A DNA stretch of 33,544 bases, from positions 1 through 33,544 of the forward strand of contig NZ_JARZAI010000047.1 of assembly GCF_029893355.1 (NCBI RefSeq), in the 5' to 3' direction. This DNA is from Kitasatospora sp. MAA4. GTDB taxonomy: Bacteria > Actinomycetota > Actinomycetes > Streptomycetales > Streptomycetaceae. The position numbers and the translations under genes were made by a program. Under the pieces are notes generated by a model. It was not told the DNA's origin. It made no database searches and saw only the letters and a list, made by a program, of their open reading frames with translations. Within the stretch, counting starts at the first letter, position 1, and each line of letters starts with the position of its first letter. Shown here piece by piece: positions 1 to 8,764 of the stretch.

Positions 1-256
1 CCTCAAGTGGCCTTCGCCGTAACCGACCTGACGGCCTGTCCGACGTGTTGAACTTTAGCCCAGCCCCGCTCCGAAAAGCGAATCCGGCCCCACTCGCCGA
101 AATACCGGCACAGCAAAACAACGCCCCCTGCGACAGAGCGCAAAAAGCTGATTGTCTTACTGAGAAAAGGTGTTTCGGGAGAGTGGCCGCCCCGGGACCG
201 TCCGCGCCGATGCGTGTCCGGTGCTCCCTGCCGAGCGACTAGGGAACACTACGCCC
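1..256. other. Intergenic region at left edge, no gene seen
   Basis: I see no convincing gene here. The stretch is richer in A/T than the flanking coding DNA. On the minus strand there is a TAAAGT hexamer (reverse complement of 52-57) that could be a -10 element for a gene lying to the left outside the window. A 65-codon ORF at 45-242 (+) has no ribosome binding site and an odd composition, so I do not call it. Confidence 0.4.
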
Positions 257-943
257 TCACCCTTCCCGCTGCAACTCGGCCACCCGGACGACCCGGGTGC
301 ACCGCGAGCGGCTCAGCTTCACGTACTCGCCGTTCGGCTGGTCGTTGCTCTCCACCCAGGCCTGCGCGCCCAGGCTGTCGCGGCCTCCGGCCAGCTGGCG
401 GCGGACCAGGCGGTCCGCGCGCAGCGCGTCGTCCGTCTCCAGGTACCAGAGCTCGCGGAGCTGGGCCCTGGCCTGGGACCAGCCGGGTGCGTCGGCGGCG
501 AGGTAGTTGCCCTCGGTCACGATCAGCCGGGTGCTCGGCGGCACGACGTGGCGGGCCGCCACCGGCTCGTCGAGTTCGCGGTCGAAGTCGGGGACGTAGA
601 CGTCGTGGAAGCGGTCGGCGGCGAGCCGGGCGAGCAGTGCGGCGTAGCCGAGGACGTCGAAGCTCGGCGGGGAGCCCTTGCGGGCGCGCAGACCGAGACG
701 GTCGAGCTGCGCGTTGGAGAGGTGGAAGCCGTCCATCGGCACGTAGGCCGCGGTGCCCGCGCCGGCCGCCCGCTCCACCTCCCGCACCAGGTAGCGCGCG
801 AGGGAGGACTTGCCCGCTCCGGGCGGCCCGGTGAGACCCAGCATCATCCGGCCGCCGGGCCGTGCCGTACGCAGGGTCTCCAGAAGCTCGGCCGCCAGGG
901 CGGCCGGCTGCTGCTCGGCCAGGTCATCCGGGTGCGCAGTCAT
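257..943 (-). CDS. P-loop nucleoside/nucleotide kinase family protein
   Basis: A 228-residue protein of the uridine kinase/pantothenate kinase-like P-loop family. Residues about 36-49 hold the Walker A motif GLTGPPGAGKSSLA. A further family signature VPMDGFHLSNAQLDRLG starts near residue 68, where Asp and His of DGFH sit in the expected substrate/metal region. A late segment (VTEGNYL) resembles the strand before the lid. By family it phosphorylates a small hydroxylated substrate (nucleoside, sugar or pantothenate-like) with ATP in the cytosol; the substrate cannot be read from the sequence. The ATG at 943 is preceded by an AGGG ribosome binding site. It ends the minus-strand group with the upstream LD-carboxypeptidase, 29 bases away. 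Confidence 0.85.
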   Translation of the reverse strand: MTAHPDDLAEQQPAALAAELLETLRTARPGGRMMLGLTGPPGAGKSSLARYLVREVERAAGAGTAAYVPMDGFHLSNAQLDRLGLRARKGSPPSFDVLGYAALLARLAADRFHDVYVPDFDRELDEPVAARHVVPPSTRLIVTEGNYLAADAPGWSQARAQLRELWYLETDDALRADRLVRRQLAGGRDSLGAQAWVESNDQPNGEYVKLSRSRCTRVVRVAELQREG

Positions 944-972
944 CCGGGCACCCTACTCACTGCGCCTTCTCC

Positions 973-1944
973 TTACGCCAGGGCCGGGACGTCGAGGGTG
1001 AGCGTGCCGGCGTCCGCGTCCAGGACGGCGGGCACGCCGAGCGGGACGGTGAGGGTGGACGGGCCGTGGCCGAAGCCCAGCTCCCAGAGCACCGGCACGC
1101 CGAGCGGTCCGAGGCGGGCGAGCATCACGTCGCGGATCCGGTCCGGCGGTCCGCAGCCCTCCCAGGATCCCAGCGCCACGCCGTTCACCCCGTCGAGGGC
1201 GCCGGAGCGCAGCAGCTGCGTCAGGATCCGGTCGAGCCGGTACGGGTGCTCGTTGACGTCCTCCAGCAGCAGGATCGTGCCCGCGAACGACGGGCGTGCG
1301 CCGGGCGTCCCGCGCTCCACAGCCAGCAGCGAGGCGCAGCCGCCCGCCGTGATACCGCGGGCCCGGCCGGGGATCAGCGGGCCCGCGTCCGGACCGGTCA
1401 GCGTCAGGACGGCGGCCGGGTCGAAGAGCGTCTGCCGCAGGTGCTCGGCGGTGGGTCCGTCTCCGACGAAGGAGGAGGCGGCGCCCATCGGGCCGTACAG
1501 CGTGACCAGGCCCAGGCGCTGGGCGATCGTCTCCTGCAGCACGGTCGCGTCGCTGAAGCCGATCAGCACCTTGGGCGGTGCGGCCCGCAGGGCGTCCCAG
1601 TCGAGCAGGTCGACCACCTGCTGGCTGCCGTAACCTCCACGGGCATAGAGCACGGCGGCGATGCCGGGGTCCAGCCAGGCGTCCCGGAAGTCGGCGGCCC
1701 GGTCCGCGTCGGTGCCCGCGAAGTGGCCCAGCGTCGGGTGGGTGTCGAGGACGTGGGCGCCGACCACGGGTTCCAGGCCCCAGGAGCGCAGGATGGCGCA
1801 GCCCGCTTCGAGCCGTCCGGGGTCGATCGGGCCGCTCGGGGCGACCAGTGCCACCCGGTCTCCCGGGACGAGCCGGCGGGGTCGGGTGAGCCCGCCGTCG
1901 GCGGGTCGCGGTGAGGTGGACAGGGGGGTGGGCGGCGCCGCCAT
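973..1944 (-). CDS. S66-family LD-carboxypeptidase
   Basis: A 323-residue cytosolic peptidase of the S66 (muramoyltetrapeptide LD-carboxypeptidase / microcin immunity MccF) family. LdcA-type members remove the terminal D-alanine from recycled cell-wall tetrapeptides. The catalytic triad is visible: Ser131 in GFSDATV, Glu228 in LLLEDVNEHPYR and His293 in GFGHGPSTL. The N-terminal domain shows VALVAPSGPI and the ARGGYG segment typical of the family. The ATG at 1944 follows AGGAAGGA at good spacing, which supports this start. The first 25 residues are proline- and serine-rich and precede the conserved fold. An MccF-like role in self-immunity cannot be excluded, but no antibiotic genes lie nearby. 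Confidence 0.9.
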   Translation of the reverse strand: MAAPPTPLSTSPRPADGGLTRPRRLVPGDRVALVAPSGPIDPGRLEAGCAILRSWGLEPVVGAHVLDTHPTLGHFAGTDADRAADFRDAWLDPGIAAVLYARGGYGSQQVVDLLDWDALRAAPPKVLIGFSDATVLQETIAQRLGLVTLYGPMGAASSFVGDGPTAEHLRQTLFDPAAVLTLTGPDAGPLIPGRARGITAGGCASLLAVERGTPGARPSFAGTILLLEDVNEHPYRLDRILTQLLRSGALDGVNGVALGSWEGCGPPDRIRDVMLARLGPLGVPVLWELGFGHGPSTLTVPLGVPAVLDADAGTLTLDVPALA

Positions 1945-2243
1945 GGCCGTCGTCCTTCCTGGGAGTTCCTGGAGTTCAGGCTCGGGTCGTGCGACCGAGC
2001 GTATGCGGTGGTGGTGAAGCTCCGCCGACCGCCCTGGCGCAGCGCGCCGGGCCCGGAAGTCGGGTGGGACAGCACCGCCGGATCTGCTACTTCCGTTCTA
2101 CCCAAGAGGAGTTGGCGGTAAGAGCCGACTCCGGGAGCGGTTGCCCTGGGGGCACCCGGAGCGGCGGCCCAGCTCTCGACCATGGACGTTCACCCTCCAG
2201 TACGGCAGGATCGGGCGGACTGTATCCCGGAGGACCCGCACCG

Positions 2244-3215
2244 ATGACCTCGCCGTTCATACCGATGGACACGCCGAACCCGCCGCCGACCGATTCGGCC
2301 GCACCGGACGCCACCGGTCTTCCGCACGTCTGCGTGCCCGATGACGCGACGCCTGCCGCTACCCCGCAGACCCCCGCGCCGGCCGTGGATCCGGGGGCGG
2401 TGACCACCGCGCGGCTGCGGGCCGGGCTGGCGGCCAGGCTGCGTTCGGCCTATGAACAGGGCGCCCGGCTGGACGACTTGGCCGCCGCCTGCCATCAACC
2501 TGTCGCCGAGGTACGCGAGTTGCTTCAGCTGGCCGGAGTCGACCCGGACCGGCCGGGCATGCCGTCCGGCGCCGGCGACGACGGCCTGGTCCCGGCCCAA
2601 CGGGACCGTGCTGCAGAGCCGTTGGGCTTCGGGGAGTTCACCGACGGTACGGACGGCAGCGGCGGACGTCCACGCCCGCGGGTGCGGCGGCCGGCCCCGT
2701 CGCGGCGGTCGGCGCGCGGCGGCCGGGGTGCCGCGGACGAAACGGGCGGCGCAGGCGACGCGGACGTACCGGAGACCGGCCCGGCGGTGGAGTCGGACGG
2801 AACGGACGGCGTGCACGCCCCGGACGCCCGGCCCGACGCGCCGGTGGCCGCCGAGATGCCCGAGCCCGAAGCGCCGACCGCGCCGGCCCGGATGGGGATC
2901 ATGATCGGCAGCGCCCAGCGCGCGCCCGAGCCGCCGGTCCGGGCGGGCGACCAGCGTCGGCGGCGGGTCGCCGCCCAGGTGGTCAAGGTCGGCTCGGGCA
3001 CCACGCTCGCCGTCCTGCCGTCCTGGCGCAGCTCCATCGCGGTGTCGGTGCCGACCGAGTTGCTGCTGGAGGCCACCGGGCTGACCCGGCAGGAGCTGCC
3101 GGAGGCCGAGTTGACCGTCCTGATCAACATGGATGCCCTGCACGACCGGGAGTTGCGGATGCGCGACTGGCAGGTCGGCCCGGGGTCGGACGGTGGCCGG
3201 CGGTCGCGCGACTGA
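2244..3215 (+). CDS. Hypothetical protein with N-terminal HTH-like segment
   Basis: A 323-residue protein I do not recognise by name. After a Pro/Thr/Ala-rich leader, residues about 53-95 (from TTARLRAGLAARLRSAYE) form a likely helical, helix-turn-helix-like segment. A low-complexity acidic/basic linker follows to about residue 225. A compact C-terminal part starts near AQVVKVGSGTTLAVLPSWRS and continues through two predicted strands and helices. The ATG at 2244 has GGAGGA at 2229-2234, which fixes the start; the open frame extends upstream but without a ribosome binding site. It could be a small DNA-binding or scaffold protein, and nothing supports an enzymatic role. It is divergent from the LD-carboxypeptidase and convergent with the Nudix gene. 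Confidence 0.75.
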   Translation: MTSPFIPMDTPNPPPTDSAAPDATGLPHVCVPDDATPAATPQTPAPAVDPGAVTTARLRAGLAARLRSAYEQGARLDDLAAACHQPVAEVRELLQLAGVDPDRPGMPSGAGDDGLVPAQRDRAAEPLGFGEFTDGTDGSGGRPRPRVRRPAPSRRSARGGRGAADETGGAGDADVPETGPAVESDGTDGVHAPDARPDAPVAAEMPEPEAPTAPARMGIMIGSAQRAPEPPVRAGDQRRRRVAAQVVKVGSGTTLAVLPSWRSSIAVSVPTELLLEATGLTRQELPEAELTVLINMDALHDRELRMRDWQVGPGSDGGRRSRD

Positions 3216-3240
3216 CCCGCGGGCCACCCGGCGGCGCGGG
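3216..3240. terminator. Weak candidate bidirectional terminator
   Basis: CCCGCG (3216-3221) and CGCGGG (3235-3240) are complementary across 13 bases. They lie directly between two convergent genes. There is no T-tract, as is usual for streptomycete terminators. Confidence 0.3.
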
Positions 3241-3245
3241 CGGGT

Positions 3246-3755
3246 TCAACCGCGCCGCGGCGGGTTGGGCAGGTAGCCCAGGTCGACCGGCGCGATTCCC
3301 GGACGGCCGTCGGCCCAGGCCGCCCGCACCTCGGTCAGCAGCTGCGGCAGCGTCGGCGGCCAGAGCGGATCGGCCGCGCTGTCGCCGAGTTCCTGCGGCG
3401 TCCACCAGCGCCAGCCGAGGATCCGGTCGAGCCGGTGGGCCTCGCTGACGTCGCCGAGCGGTCCGCGGTGCGGCCCCCTGGTGAGGTAGATGTGCTCGGA
3501 CTGCCGGACCGGCGTGCCGTGCCAGGTGAAGTCGTGCTCCCAGGTGCAGAGCAGCGTGTCGATCGGGATGTCCGTCCAGCCCGTCTCCTCGCGCAGCTCG
3601 CGCCGTGCGGCGGCGAGCGGGCTCTCGCCGCGGTCCAGTCCGCCGCCCGGCGGCATCCAGTGCACGCCGACCTCGACGTTGTCCGAGCGGACGAGGAACA
3701 CCGCGCCGTCCGGGTCAACCACCACGGTTCGCGCTGCCTGCCGGGGAGTTCGCAT
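3246..3755 (-). CDS. Nudix hydrolase
   Basis: A 169-residue Nudix protein. The Nudix box (G-x5-E-x7-REUxEExGU) is complete, starting at GGGLDRGESPLAAARREL and continuing EETGW. Members hydrolyse nucleoside diphosphates linked to another moiety using Mg2+ held by the box glutamates; the substrate is not evident. The open frame extends to 3905, but MRTPRQAARTVVVDPDG at 3755 is where similarity to the family begins, so I take that ATG. It diverges from the ATP-grasp-like gene over about 100 bases that must hold both promoters. Confidence 0.9.
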   Translation of the reverse strand: MRTPRQAARTVVVDPDGAVFLVRSDNVEVGVHWMPPGGGLDRGESPLAAARRELREETGWTDIPIDTLLCTWEHDFTWHGTPVRQSEHIYLTRGPHRGPLGDVSEAHRLDRILGWRWWTPQELGDSAADPLWPPTLPQLLTEVRAAWADGRPGIAPVDLGYLPNPPRRG

Positions 3756-3852
3756 CGGAGCATTCTGGCAGCGCCGGGCGGCGGTGTCGATCAAACGCGT
3801 CGCACTCGGAAAGCAGCCGTCCAGGGGCCTTGGCGCCGCTACCCTGGCGCGC

Positions 3853-4752
3853 ATGCCTGTGCCGACCATCCTGCTGCCGCACGACCCGCTCTCCGAACGG
3901 CGCACCGACCCGCACTACTCCGCCGAGGTCCGGCTGCTGCGCGGCCTGGGCGGTGAGACGGCGCTGGTGGACCACGACGCGCTGCTCGCGGGGCGCGCGG
4001 CGCACGCCGTCCGCCTGGTGCCGGTCGGCCTCGGGCCCGTCTGGTACCGCGGCTGGATGCTGCCGGTGGACGCCTACGCGGCCTTCGGCCGAGCGCTCGC
4101 CGACCGCGGCTGCCAGCTGCTCACCACGCCGGCCGGCTACGCGGCGGCCCATGAACTCCCCGGCTGGTACCGGACGTTCGAAGGTGCGACGCCGGCCAGT
4201 GTCTGGCTGCCGGCCGGCTCCGGTCCGGCCTGGCTCGCCTCGCTGGCGCAGGCGGCCGGTCAACTCGGCGGCAGCGGACCGGCGATCGTCAAGGACTTCG
4301 TCAAGTCCCGCAAGCACGAGTGGGAGGAGGCCTGCTTCATCCCCGAACTCGCCGATCTGCCCGCCGTCGCGCGGGTGGTGCGGCGGTTCGTCGAACTGCA
4401 GGGCGAGTTCCTGGCGGGCGGCGTGGTGCTGCGCCGGTTCCACACCTTCGCCGGCACCGCCGGCCCGGAGGACGCCGGGGTGAGGGTCGCCGAGGCCAGG
4501 GTGTGGTGGATGGACGGCGAACCGGTGCTGACCGGTCCGCACCCCGACACGCCGGGCGTGCTGCCGGAGCCGGACCTGTCGGTGGTGCGCCCGCTGGTCC
4601 GGGCGCTCGGCTGCCGGTTCGTCACCACCGACCTGGCGCTGCGCGCGGACGGCGGCGGGTGGATGGTGGTCGAGGTCGGCGACGGCCAGGTCAGCGATCT
4701 CCCGCGCGGAACCGAGGTCTCGGCCCTCTTCGCCTCGCTGATCGCGGCCTGA
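3853..4752 (+). CDS. ATP-grasp domain-like protein (DUF4343 type)
   Basis: A 299-residue protein resembling actinobacterial ATP-grasp proteins of the DUF4343 kind. The candidate ATP-grasp lysine region is IVKDFVKSRKHEWEE near residue 140. Then come a VVLRRFHTF strand, an EARVWWMDGEPVLTGPHPD segment, and near the C terminus WMVVEVGDGQVSDLP, which would carry the metal-binding acidic residue. Family members join carboxylates to amines at the cost of ATP, but the substrate here is unknown. The start is the ATG at 3853, where the coherent domain begins; the frame upstream is translated noise antisense to the Nudix gene. It ends 13 bases from the convergent ABC exporter gene. Confidence 0.7.
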   Translation: MPVPTILLPHDPLSERRTDPHYSAEVRLLRGLGGETALVDHDALLAGRAAHAVRLVPVGLGPVWYRGWMLPVDAYAAFGRALADRGCQLLTTPAGYAAAHELPGWYRTFEGATPASVWLPAGSGPAWLASLAQAAGQLGGSGPAIVKDFVKSRKHEWEEACFIPELADLPAVARVVRRFVELQGEFLAGGVVLRRFHTFAGTAGPEDAGVRVAEARVWWMDGEPVLTGPHPDTPGVLPEPDLSVVRPLVRALGCRFVTTDLALRADGGGWMVVEVGDGQVSDLPRGTEVSALFASLIAA

Positions 4753-4765
4753 CCGCCGCCTGTCC

Positions 4766-7700
4766 TCAGAGCGCGACCCGCGCGGGCTCGGCGGTCGGGT
4801 GCTCGTCGCCGACGAACGCCTCCCAGAGCCGGGCGTACGTCCCGTCGGCCGCGAGCAGCTCGGTGTGTGTGCCGTCCTCGACCACCGCGCCCTGGTCCAG
4901 CACGATCACCCGGTCGGCGCGCTCGGCGGTGGTCAGGCGGTGCGCGATCACCAGGGTGGTCCGCCCGCCCGGGCGGTCGGGGCGACCGTCGCTCAGCCGG
5001 GCGGCCGCCTGGTTGACCGCCGCCTCGGTGGCCAGGTCCAGCGCGGCGGTCGCCTCGTCGAGCAGCAGGATGTCCGGGTCCACCAGCTCGGCGCGGGCCA
5101 GCGCGATCAGCTGCCGCTGCCCGGCGGAGAGGTTGCGGCCGCGGCCGGAGACCTCGTGCTGGTAGCCGTCGGTCAGTCCGGTGATCATCTCGTGCGCGCC
5201 GACCGCCCGGGCGGCGGTCTCCACCTCGGCGTCGGTGGCCTCGGGGCGGCCGTAGGCGATGGCGTCCCGCACGGTGCCCGCGAACAGGTACGCCTCCTGC
5301 GGGACCACACCCAACCGGTGCCGGTAGTCGGCGAGTTCGTACCGGGAGACGTCCGTGCCGTCGATCCGGACGGTGCCGCCGGTCGCGTCGTAGAACCGCG
5401 CGACCAGCTTGACCAGCGTCGACTTTCCGGCGCCGGTCTCGCCGACCAGGGCGACCGTCTGCCCGGCCGGGATCCGCAGGTCGATGCCGCTGAGGACCTC
5501 CGGCTTGCCCTCGCCGCCGCCGTTGTAGGCGAAGCTGACGCCGTCGAAGTGGATCTCACCGCGCAGCCGCCGCACGGGCACCGGGTCCGCGGCGGCCGGG
5601 GTGCTGGTCGGCGAGCGGAGCAGCTCGCGGATCCGGCCGAGGCCGACCGCGGCCTGCTGGTAGCCGTCGAAGATCTGCGAGAGCTGGTTGACCGGGGCGA
5701 AGAAGAGGTCGATGTAGAGCAGGTAGGCCACCAGCGCGCCGACCGTCAGCGTGCCGGAGTCCACCCGCGAGGCGCCGGCGATCAGCACGAGCGCCGCGGC
5801 CACGTTGGAGAGGAACTGCACGAACGGGAAGTAGAGCGCTATGTACCACTGCGCGCGGACCCGGGCGTCGCGGTAGGCCAGACCGCGCTCGACGAAGCGC
5901 GCGGTGTTGTCCTCCTCGCGCCGGAACGCCTGCACGATGCGCATCCCGGCGACGTTCTCCTGGAGGTCCGCGTTGACCGTGCCGATCAGTTCGCGCGAGA
6001 TCCGGTACTGCTTCGAGGACTTCTTACGGAACACCAGGGTGGCGACGACCAGCACCGGCAGCACCGCGAAGACGATCAGCGCCAGGCCCGCGTCGATGAT
6101 CAGCAGTGCGCCGAAGATGCCGAAGAAGGTCAGCAGACTGACCACCGCGGTCACCACACCGGTCTGCAGAAACGACGACAGCGCATCGACGTCGGTGGTC
6201 ATCCGGGTCATGATCCGGCCGGAGAGCTCGCGCTCGTAGTAGTCCAGGCCGAGCCGGTTCAGCTGCGCGAAGATCTTCAGCCGCAGCGTGTAGAGGACGC
6301 GTTCGCCGGTCCGGCCGCTGACCTGGTTCTCGGCGCCCTGCACCAGCCAGTCCAGCAGGACGACCACCAGTGCGGCCAGCGAGGCGGCGACCACGCCGCC
6401 CAGCGCGGCCTTGGAGACGCCGTCGTCGATGCCGTGCCGGATCAGGATCGGCACCACCAGGCCCGCCGCGGCGTCCAGCGCCAGCAGCAGGAAGGCGAGT
6501 GAGAGGGCGGCCCGGAACGGCTTGAGCAGGCGGCCCAGCGTGAAGCCGGGGTCGGCGGCGGTGGCCGAGGCGATCTCGATCGCGGGCGTGTCGGTGGCCG
6601 GGGGCAGCGCCGCGACCTTGGCCAGCAGCTCCGGGTCGTTGGGGCGGCCCATCATCGTGCGGGGTCCGGCGAAGCCGGAGTGCGGTCCTGCGGCGGCCTC
6701 GGCGGCCGGCTCGGCCACGGGATCGGCCTCGGCGTCGGCGCGGCCGGTGCCGGCCTCGGGGTCCGTGATCAGCGCCCGGTACTGCGGACATCGGCGCTCG
6801 AGCTCCTCGTGGGTGCCGGTGTCGACCAGGCGGCCCTGTTCGAGGACGGCGATCCGGTCGGCCAGCAGGAGCGTCGAGCGGCGGTGGGCGATCAGCAGCG
6901 TGGTGCGGCCGGCCATCACGGTGCGCAGCGCCTCGTGGATCTCGGCCTCGATCCGCGGGTCGACGGCCGAGGTCGAGTCGTCCAGCAGCAGGACCCGCGG
7001 GTCGGCGAGGATCGCGCGGGCCAGCGCGATCCGCTGGCGCTGGCCGCCGGAGAGGGTCAGGCCCTGCTCGCCGACGGTGGTCGCGTAGCCGTCCGGCAGT
7101 TCGCGGATGAAGCCGTCCGCCTGCGCGGCGCGGGCGGCGGCGGTGATCTCCTCCTCGGTCGCGTCGGGGCGGCCGTAGGAGATGTTGGCGAGGACGGTGT
7201 CGGAGAAGAGGAAGCTGTCCTCGGGTACGACGCCGACCACGGCGCGCACCGAGTCGACGGTGACGTCGCGCAGGTCCTGGCCGTACAGCCGGACCGCGCC
7301 CGCGGTCGGGTCGTAGAAGCGCGGGATCAGCTGGGCGACGGTGGACTTGCCGGAGCCCGAGGCGCCGACCAGGGCGAGGGTCTCGCCCTCGGCGATCCGC
7401 AGGCTGAGCCCGTGCAGGACGGGACGGCTGCCGTCCGGTCCGTACCGGAAGTCGACCCGGTCGAACTCCAGGGCGGCGACGCCCTCGGCGGTCTCCAGCG
7501 CGCGGGCGCCGGGCTTCTCCTGGACCAGCGGGCGCTCGTCGATCAACTCGAGCACTCGCTCCACGCCGGCGCGGGCCTGCTGGCCGACGGTCAGCAGCAT
7601 GGTGAGCATCCGGACCGGGCCGGTCATCTGCGCGACGTAGGTGGAGAAGGCCACGAAGGTGCCGAGGGTGACCTCGCCGTTGACGGCCAGCCAGCCGCCC

Positions 7701-8584
7701 AGGGCCAGCACCGCGACCTGGCCGAGCGCCGGGATCGCCTGCATCGCCGGGGTGTAGCGGCTGTTCAGCCGGATCGCGCGCAACCGGGCGCCGTAGAGGT
7801 TGCGCGAGGCGGACTCCAGTTTGCCGAGCTCCTGGTCCTCCTGCCCGAAGCCCTTGACCACCCGGACGCCGCCGACCGCGGCCTCCACCACGCCCGCCAC
7901 CGCCGCGGCCTCCTGCTGGGCGGCCCAGGTCGCGGGGAACAGGCGCTTGCGGCTGAGCACCGCGAACCACCACAGCGCCGGGCCCATCACCAGGGCGATC
8001 AGGGTCAGCGCGGGCGAGAGCCAGAGCATCACCAGGACCGACATCACGAAGAGCAGCAGGTTGCCGGTCATCATCGGCAGCATCGAGAGCAGGCCGTTGA
8101 TCAGCTGGAGGTCGGAGGTGGCCCGGCCGACCACCTGGCCGATGTCCAGCCGGTCCTGCCGGTCGCCGTCCAGCCGGGTCAGCGAGCGGAAGAGGTCGCG
8201 GCGCATGTCGTGCTGGACGTCGAGCGCGAGCTGGCCGCCGTAGTAGCGGCGGACCAGGGTGCAGCCGAAGACCACCACGGCGGCGACCACCATGGCGATC
8301 GCCCAGGGGGCGAGCGAGCGGGTGTGCGTGGTGATGACGTCGTCGATGATCAGCTTGGTGATCAGCGGGACGATCGCGGTGACCGCCATGCCGGCCAGCG
8401 AGGCGCCGAAGGACAGCAGCACGTTGCGGCGGTAGTGCCAGCAGTAGCCGACCAGGCGCCGCAGCCAGCCCGCGCCGGCGGTAGTGCTGTCGGGGTCGGC
8501 GGCGAGGTCCGGATGGGCGGACCGCCGGTCGGACGCCTCGCGGGCGGGCGATATCTCCCTGGTGGAGACGTGAGTCTCAGGCAT
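4766..8584 (-). CDS. Fused ABC exporter, TMD-NBD-TMD-NBD in one chain
   Basis: A 1272-residue type IV ABC exporter with both halves in one polypeptide. TMD1 spans about 50-340 and NBD1 about 368-610. An acidic/alanine-rich linker follows, then TMD2 about 690-980 and NBD2 about 1020-1260. NBD1 has Walker A GASGSGKST (407-415), signature LSGGQ (511-515) and Walker B LLLDDSTS, so Asp536 replaces the catalytic Glu; its Q-loop reads VPEDSF with Glu for Gln. NBD2 has GETGAGKST, the variant signature LSAGQ and a canonical LLLDEATAALD. This predicts one degenerate and one consensus ATP site. Such pumps export drugs, lipids or peptides; the cargo is unknown. The ATG at 8584 has no Shine-Dalgarno but lies 8 bases from a -10 hexamer, suggesting leaderless translation. 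An upstream in-frame ATG (8650) is less likely. Confidence 0.92.
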   Translation of the reverse strand: MPETHVSTREISPAREASDRRSAHPDLAADPDSTTAGAGWLRRLVGYCWHYRRNVLLSFGASLAGMAVTAIVPLITKLIIDDVITTHTRSLAPWAIAMVVAAVVVFGCTLVRRYYGGQLALDVQHDMRRDLFRSLTRLDGDRQDRLDIGQVVGRATSDLQLINGLLSMLPMMTGNLLLFVMSVLVMLWLSPALTLIALVMGPALWWFAVLSRKRLFPATWAAQQEAAAVAGVVEAAVGGVRVVKGFGQEDQELGKLESASRNLYGARLRAIRLNSRYTPAMQAIPALGQVAVLALGGWLAVNGEVTLGTFVAFSTYVAQMTGPVRMLTMLLTVGQQARAGVERVLELIDERPLVQEKPGARALETAEGVAALEFDRVDFRYGPDGSRPVLHGLSLRIAEGETLALVGASGSGKSTVAQLIPRFYDPTAGAVRLYGQDLRDVTVDSVRAVVGVVPEDSFLFSDTVLANISYGRPDATEEEITAAARAAQADGFIRELPDGYATTVGEQGLTLSGGQRQRIALARAILADPRVLLLDDSTSAVDPRIEAEIHEALRTVMAGRTTLLIAHRRSTLLLADRIAVLEQGRLVDTGTHEELERRCPQYRALITDPEAGTGRADAEADPVAEPAAEAAAGPHSGFAGPRTMMGRPNDPELLAKVAALPPATDTPAIEIASATAADPGFTLGRLLKPFRAALSLAFLLLALDAAAGLVVPILIRHGIDDGVSKAALGGVVAASLAALVVVLLDWLVQGAENQVSGRTGERVLYTLRLKIFAQLNRLGLDYYERELSGRIMTRMTTDVDALSSFLQTGVVTAVVSLLTFFGIFGALLIIDAGLALIVFAVLPVLVVATLVFRKKSSKQYRISRELIGTVNADLQENVAGMRIVQAFRREEDNTARFVERGLAYRDARVRAQWYIALYFPFVQFLSNVAAALVLIAGASRVDSGTLTVGALVAYLLYIDLFFAPVNQLSQIFDGYQQAAVGLGRIRELLRSPTSTPAAADPVPVRRLRGEIHFDGVSFAYNGGGEGKPEVLSGIDLRIPAGQTVALVGETGAGKSTLVKLVARFYDATGGTVRIDGTDVSRYELADYRHRLGVVPQEAYLFAGTVRDAIAYGRPEATDAEVETAARAVGAHEMITGLTDGYQHEVSGRGRNLSAGQRQLIALARAELVDPDILLLDEATAALDLATEAAVNQAAARLSDGRPDRPGGRTTLVIAHRLTTAERADRVIVLDQGAVVEDGTHTELLAADGTYARLWEAFVGDEHPTAEPARVAL

Positions 8585-8592
8585 ATTTAGGG

Positions 8593-8622
8593 ATACTAAC
8601 CATTTCGTGAGGCGGCCGTCCA
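8593..8622 (-). promoter_or_regulatory. Leaderless-type promoter of the ABC exporter, with TTAG-N5-CTAA palindrome
   Basis: On the minus strand TGGACG (8617-8622) and TAGTAT (8593-8598) are separated by 18 bases. The -10 ends 8 bases before the ATG at 8584, so transcription would start at or next to the start codon. A palindrome TTAG-N5-CTAA (8587-8599) overlaps the -10 and is a plausible repressor site. The adjacent TetR gene could act here, but its better sites lie on its other side. Confidence 0.55.
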
Positions 8623-8764
8623 CGTACGTGCACGGACCGAGCGATGCCACTGCCGGTCTGCCCTGCTGAAACGGCCGGCGCCCGGATTTCCTTCCCTCCC
8701 AGACTGCGGCACCGACCGGCCGGGGCGCACCGGTCGCAGGGTCCAGGGGCGACCGTCGGACGAC

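Noticed and set aside
6680..8590. A 636-codon open frame on the plus strand inside the ABC exporter
   Set aside because: The minus strand encodes a full exporter with all ABC motifs. The plus-strand product is His/Asp/Gln-rich noise.
8587..8599. TTAG-N5-CTAA palindrome considered as an iron (DmdR/IdeR) box
   Set aside because: The 19-bp iron box half-sites do not align at the required spacing and no iron genes are nearby.
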